Below are positions 59,075-64,000 of a stretch of DNA of 64,000 bases, piece after piece. The notes under the pieces are model-generated. The model made no database searches. It saw only the letters and a program-made list of their open reading frames with translations, and had not been told where the DNA came from. The translations under genes were made by a program, and so were the position numbers. The DNA is from Triglochin maritima (Eukaryota; Streptophyta; Magnoliopsida; Alismatales; Juncaginaceae). Every line of letters starts with the position of its first letter. Within the stretch, counting starts at the first letter, position 1. The DNA lies in NCBI GenBank assembly GCA_963682175.1, contig OY821775.1, positions 6,358,501-6,422,500 of the forward strand. Reading direction: 5' to 3'.

Positions 59075-62000
59075 ATGGATTCTACACTTCAAGCTTCTAT
59101 TTCGGGGGTTGTGGTGCACCAGGTTTGTCATTTTTACCGTAACATTGAATTGCGATACTCTAAAATGGAATGTCCTCATACGGTTGATGTCTTCTTAGGC
59201 TTCTACGCATTACTTCCAGCCCTCCAAATGTTCGTGGACCCCAATAGAGAAGGTCTTTGGGAAGTTGAGGGACGCAGAGAAAGATGCGTTTCGGGCTACC
59301 CCCTTCGGTCACTTCATCAACCTCTCCAACGTTCCTGTCGATAATGACATTATCGACTGGTTCGTGGAACACTATGACCCCGAGGAGGTGGGGTTGAGGA
59401 TCGGCTCTGGGGTAGTACACTTCACCGCCGAAGACGTTGCCCTAATTTTGGGGCTCAGATTACATGGGAAGGCTGTCAGAATGCATCCGAAGGAAGTCGC
59501 AACCCGACAGGGGGAGATTCTGAACAACACCCAACTATCTGCCCAGATGATGGCTACGAGATATTTGGTTGATGATGAGGAGGAGTACGTCCGGCTACTC
59601 ATTTGTTACATCTTCGGCCATTTTTTGTTCTGCGATGGCACCCATCGAACCAAAATTTGGTTCCTCGACCACTTGGCCGACTTGACTAGGCTACACAAGT
59701 ACGCGTGGGCCGAGGCTGTTCACGAGGCTCTTGTGACGGGCCTGGAGAAGGCAAACCGGGATCTACGCGCCAGGACATCTACCGGTTCTTCTATTTTAAG
59801 AAGGGGATACGTCGAGGGGTGTGTTGTTGTACTACAAGTAATGGTTCTTCCCTTTCATCGGTTTTCGGTTGTTCCTTTTTATGTTTCGCTTGTTCCTTTT
59901 TAAGTTATGATTCTTCCTTTTTATGTTATACTTGATCCTTTTTAAATTTGGTTTGTTCCTTTTTAAGTTGTTGTATGTTCCTTTTTAAAGTTCGTTTGTT
60001 CCTTTTTATGTTGAAGTTGTTCCTTTTTATGTTAAAGTTGTTCCTTTTTAAGTTTCGTTTGTTCCTTTTTAAGTTTCTGTTTGTTCGTATTTAGGTAACG
60101 TTGGTTCCTTTTTATGTTATGCTTGTTCCTTTTTAAGTTTCGTTTGTTCCTTTTTATGTTGAAGATGTTCCTTTTTATGTTTCGCTTGTTCCTTTTTATG
60201 TTGAAGTTGTTCCTTTTTATGTTGAAGATGTTCCTTTTTATGTTTCGCTTGTTTCTTTTTATGTTGAAGTTGTTCCTTTTTATGTTTCGCTTGTTCCTTT
60301 TTATGTTGAAGTTGTTCCTTTTTATGTTGAAGATGTTCCTTTTTATGTTTCGCTTGTTCCTTTTTATGTTGAAGTTGTTCCTTTTTATGTTTTGCTTGTT
60401 CCTTTTTATGTTGAAGTTGTTCCTTTTTATGTTGAAGTTCTTTCTTTTTAAGTTTCGCTTGTTCCTTTTTAAGTTTCGCTTGTTTCTTTTTATGTTCAAG
60501 TTTTGCCTTTCTGTTACAGTTGATCCTTTTTAAGATTCGTTCGTCTTTTATAAGATTCGTTTGTCTTTTATATGTTATAATTGTTCCTTTTTAATTTATA
60601 CCGTTCCTTTTTAAGTTATGCTTGTTCCTTTTTCGGTTTCGTTTGTTTTTTTTAGTTGAACTTGTTCCTTTTTATGTTAAAGTTGTTCCTTTTTAAGTTA
60701 TGCTTCTTCCTTTTATGTTATACTTGTTCCTTTTTATATTATTGTTTTTGAATTAATTGGCATCTCCTTATTAGGTATGGTTGTGCGAGAAGTTCAACCT
60801 GGCTGAGCCTAAAATGGGAGGCCATCCTAGGTGGAATCGTTGGTCGAGCATGTTTGGAAAACGGCTCATCCTGAAGAAATGGAGGAAAGGGGCATCACCC
60901 TTTCAAAAATTTACGAGGGAGACTTCAATAAGACTCAGTCGACGACCCTGACTCAGAAAGAGAGGGAAATCATTGGTCAGGCTAAAAAAACTCAGCCAAC
61001 TGTACGAACCAATAGTGATTCCCAGCCAACAAGCAGCGAACCTAGGCTGCAATTGAGGGACTGCAGCATCCCTCGGGACCCACTACGGGAAGAATTGGAG
61101 TTTGCAATCATGAAGACAAAATGGCTTCAAGCAGAAGTTGCACTGAATGAGGCAAATGAAGAGGTTAAGATGCTGAATGAGGAACTTAGGAAGTCCACGG
61201 AGGAAAATGAGACCCTAAGGGAAGAGATTGCATCTCTTAGAGGATATTGTATAGAAGGTGGACATGAAGGAAGAGAGGATGAAAGGAGGGATGAAGAGCA
61301 GGAAAGAGAGGAGGAGAATAGGGGGAAATAGAGAATGAGATTGAGAGGGAAAGAGAAAGAGAAAAAGAAAAAGAAGAGAGCAGGAGAGAGGAGAAAAGGA
61401 GAGAGAAGAGGGAAAGAGAAGAGAAGAGGAAAGAGGAGGAAAAAGAGAGGGAGAGAGAACAGAAGAGACAAGAGGAGAAAAAGAGAGAGGAGAGGGAAAG
61501 AGAAGAGAAGAGGAAAGAGGAGGAGGAGAAAAAGAGAGAGGAGAGGGAAAGAGAAGAGAAGAGGAAAGAGGAGGAGGAGAAAAGGAGAGAGGAGAGGGAA
61601 AGAGAAGAGGAGAGGAAAGAGGAGGAGAAAAGGAAAGAGGAGAGGGAAAGAGAAGAGAAGAAGAAAGAGGAGGAGAAGAAAAGGAAAGATGAGAGGGAAA
61701 GAGAAGAGAAGAGGAAAGAGGAGGAAAAAAAGAGGGAGAGAGAACATAAGAGAATAGAAGAGGAAAAGAGGAAGGAGGAAGAGGAAAGAGAGAGGAAAGA
61801 AGACGAGAAGAGAGACAGGGAGAGAAGAGAGAAGAGGAAAGCCGATGAAAAAAGGAGGGAGGCCGAAGCTTCAAAGAAGAGGTTGAGGGAAGAAGTAGAA
61901 AGAAAGAGGGTAGAGGAGGAAAATGAGAAAGAGAAGGAGAGGGAGAAAGAAGAGAAACGAACAGAGGAGAGAAGAGAGGGGGATAAGCAGAAGGAGAAAA

Positions 62001-62971
62001 AGGAGGATGAGGGAAAGGAAAAACCCCTCAGGGCAGACTGGGGGGCCAAAGGATCACGCTCAACGGCCAAAAAACAAGAAGATGAGGTGAAAGAACGGAA
62101 GAAAAAAGAAGAGGAGCGGAAAAGGGGAGAAAGAAGGCTCCAGAGGAGCATGAACAAAAAAAGAAAGCGGGATGGGAATGACGATTTCAAGTTGGCTCAT
62201 CACGGGAGAGAGAGTAGGCCAGACGTTGACATGGATGCATTGGCCACATTGAGCCCCGATGAGCTGAACATTGTACTGAAGGTGACCGCACCTACACATA
62301 ACCAACGGGAGGTGATCTGGAGAGGTGATTCCTGTTTCTTCACACGTTCCGACCTCAAGGAGCTAATGACGAAGGGGATGGATTTGACCAACGAGGCGAT
62401 AGACAGTATGCTTTGTGTACTTGAAGAGCGCCAAAAAACAGAAAACTACCCCCAAGAGGTAATTTGTATTCCAAGCTTCTATTCGGAAAGAATTATGATC
62501 GATCAAGGGAATACCATGATTGAAGAGTGGCTGGCGCCCAAATTACAAGGCCATGAAACGGGAAGCCTCGTCATTGCACAACCATTGCTGCTATCAGAAC
62601 ACTGGACCCTTGTAGTTGTTAATGGCTTAGACAAGGAGATCCTGCATTACAACAGCTGCTCTAGGGAGCTGGTCCCAGATGAGGATCCTGACAATGCGGT
62701 AGGGGTACATGAATGTTCGGCCAAAGATGTGGGTGAATTCTGGAGAAACCGTCTTAAGGTGAACTGGCCAGTGAGATACCTCAGGGAAACGTGCCAAAGA
62801 CAAATGCCGGGAAGCAACGACTGCGGTGTTTTTCTATACTACTGGATCAAATGTCTCATGCGAAAGGTCAACCCAACGGAAACGAAAAACCCCAAGACAC
62901 TTCACTCCATCCGGGGTGAAATGGCCATTACTTTATTGAGGAACTCCCGCTGCTGTGTCGAATTGAAGTAG
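59075..62971 (+). pseudogene. Ulp1-type cysteine protease gene of transposon style, probably frameshifted
   Basis: Exon 1 is 59075-59122 (MDSTLQASISGVVVHQ) and exon 2 is 59220-59837, a mobile-domain or DUF1985-like region (NDIIDWFVEHYDPEEVGLRI, GVVHFTAEDVALILGLRLHG). Exon 3 starts at 60775 (VWLCEKFNLAEPK). The frame then slips near 60835-60850 and at the G5 run 61321-61325. A Glu/Lys/Arg tract of nearly 280 residues (61331-62160) leads to a Ulp1 C48 domain: His at 62600 (EHWTLVVVN), Gln in CQRQMPGSNDCGVF, and Cys at 62822. The usual acidic catalytic residue is Asn (HYNSC, 62651). Ulp1 enzymes remove SUMO-like proteins; mobile-domain-Ulp1 proteins are typical of plant Mutator-like elements. 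Stop TAG is at 62969-62971. No terminal inverted repeats were proven. Confidence 0.72.
59838..60774 (+). repeat. 21-bp minisatellite filling an intron, unit GTTCCTTTTTATGTTGAAGTT
   Basis: About 42 head-to-tail copies with variants ending GAAGTT, GAAGAT or TCGCTT, arranged in a partial higher-order pattern between 60160 and 60440. The intron borders are CAA|GTAATG and TTATTAG|GTATGG, and both exons keep phase 0. The reverse complement of the unit matches the array at 63065-64000. Confidence 0.92.
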
Positions 62972-63064
62972 TGCATAGTTGTAAATTAAAACAGGAACAA
63001 ATACATTTTATAGTTGTTGTAATTAAAACTTTTCCATACTCCAAAGTAATAGCTCCAAACTTTT

Positions 63065-64000
63065 CCATAATCAATTAAAAAGGAACAGACTTCACTTAAG
63101 AAGGAACAGACTTCACTTAAAAAGGAAACGAGATCACTTAAAAAGGAACAGACTTCACTTAAAAAGAAACAGACTTCACTTAAAAAGAGACAGACATCAC
63201 TTAAGAAGGAAACGAGGTCACTTAAAAAGGAACAGACTTCACTTAAGAAGGAACAGAGTTCACTTAAAAAAGAAACAAGGTCACTTAAAAAGGAACAGAC
63301 TTCACTTATAAAGGAAACGAGGTCACTTAAAAAGGAACATACAACACTTAAAAAGGACACAGACATAACATAAAAAGGAACATACTTCACTTAAAAAGGA
63401 AACGATGTCACTTAAAAAGGAACAGACTTCACTTAAAAAGGGACAAATGTCACTTAAAAAGGACCAGACATCACTTAAGAAGGAAAAGAAATCACTTAAA
63501 AAGGAACATATTTCACTTAAAAGGGAACAGACATCACTTAAGAAGGAAAAGAAATCACTTAAAAAGGAACAGATTTCACTTAAAAGGGAACAAACATCAA
63601 TTAAAAAGGAACAGACTTCAGTTAAAAAGGAACAAACTTCACTTAAAAAGAGACAGACATCACTTAAAAAGGAACATACATAACATAAAAAGGAACAGAC
63701 ATAACATAAAAAGGAACAGACATCAGTTAAAAAGGCACATAATTCACTTAAGAAGGAAACGAGGTCACTTAAAAAGGAACAAACTTCACTTAAAAAGAAA
63801 CCGACTTCACTTAAAAAGGAAACGAGATCACTTAAAAAGGAACATACTTCCCTTTAAAAGAGACAGATGTCACTTAAAAAGGAACAGACTTCACTTTAAA
63901 AGAGACAGATGTCACTTAAAAAGGAACAAACTTCACTTAAGAAGGAAACGAGGTCACTTAAAAAGGAACATACATCACTTAAAAAGGAATAGACATCACT
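63065..64000 (-). repeat. 21-bp minisatellite in inverted orientation, unit CACTTAAAAAGGAACAGACTT
   Basis: About 44 copies run to the window edge. The core AAAAAGGAAC is the reverse complement of GTTCCTTTTT in the intron array. It begins about 95 bp after the protease gene's stop codon. Open frames across it on both strands reflect the multiple-of-three period and are not called as genes. Confidence 0.92.

Noticed and set aside
60032..60533. Long open frames encoding repeats such as NIKRNKRN and LFLFMLKM across the intron array
   Set aside because: They arise because a 21-bp unit is divisible by three and lacks stops. The region is flanked by good splice sites joining the protease exons.
61127..62190. 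Minus-strand Ser/Leu/Phe/Pro-rich open frames opposite the purine tract
   Set aside because: They are antisense shadows of the Glu/Lys/Arg coding tract.
62986..63683. Open frames on both strands encoding SLKKEQT or SFLSEVC repeats
   Set aside because: They are by-products of the 21-bp minisatellite, with no start context or related protein.

Overview
This is nuclear DNA from a flowering plant, probably a eudicot. The genes have introns with GT/AG borders. Two intronless genes encode plastid-targeted enzymes. The rest is dominated by Ty1/copia, hAT, PIF/Harbinger, CACTA and Ty3-type transposon remains, many with readable target-site duplications (TSDs). No rRNA, tRNA or CRISPR array was seen.

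Conventional genes. A gene with three RanBP2-type zinc fingers lies at the left edge (1423-4294, +, 5' end not found). The plastid isopropylmalate isomerase small subunit (leucine pathway) is at 7788-8501 (-). Plastid amidophosphoribosyltransferase, the first committed step of purine synthesis, is at 20010-21632 (+). Two multi-exon genes were reconstructed that I do not recognise. One is a 487-residue protein built from two tandem homologous modules (31862-35682, -). The other is a 370-residue, eight-exon gene (46462-49757, +). The right end holds a Ulp1-type cysteine-protease gene of transposon style (59075-62971, +). Its second intron is almost purely a 21-bp minisatellite, and a related array in the opposite orientation follows the gene to the window end.

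Mobile layer. A short-LTR copia element (10940-15714, -) has TSD TAGGG. A second copia body (50938-58545, +) is broken by three solo LTRs, each with its own TSD: CTTTT, GTTTA and ATCCC/ATCTC. Two long-LTR copia families, called A and B here, are scattered through the window. Family B carries a nested Ty3-like solo LTR (41927-43501, TSD ATCAC). MITE-like elements lie at 5049-5693, 8863-9340, 10229-10782 and 26787-27022. A CACTA TNP2 relic is at 17947-18690 and a Harbinger-like Myb/trihelix ORF at 23208-24462.

Reshuffling. Pieces of the two unrecognised genes recur as degenerate copies at 16396-17110, 26733-29330 and 50401-50600. A piece of the purine gene's 3' flank recurs at 50680-50765. The palindrome GGTCGACC and its variants cluster in LTRs A and B and also in two non-LTR elements. 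Four otherwise good reading frames each lack one base at a short G/C homopolymer, which may be a sequencing artefact rather than decay.
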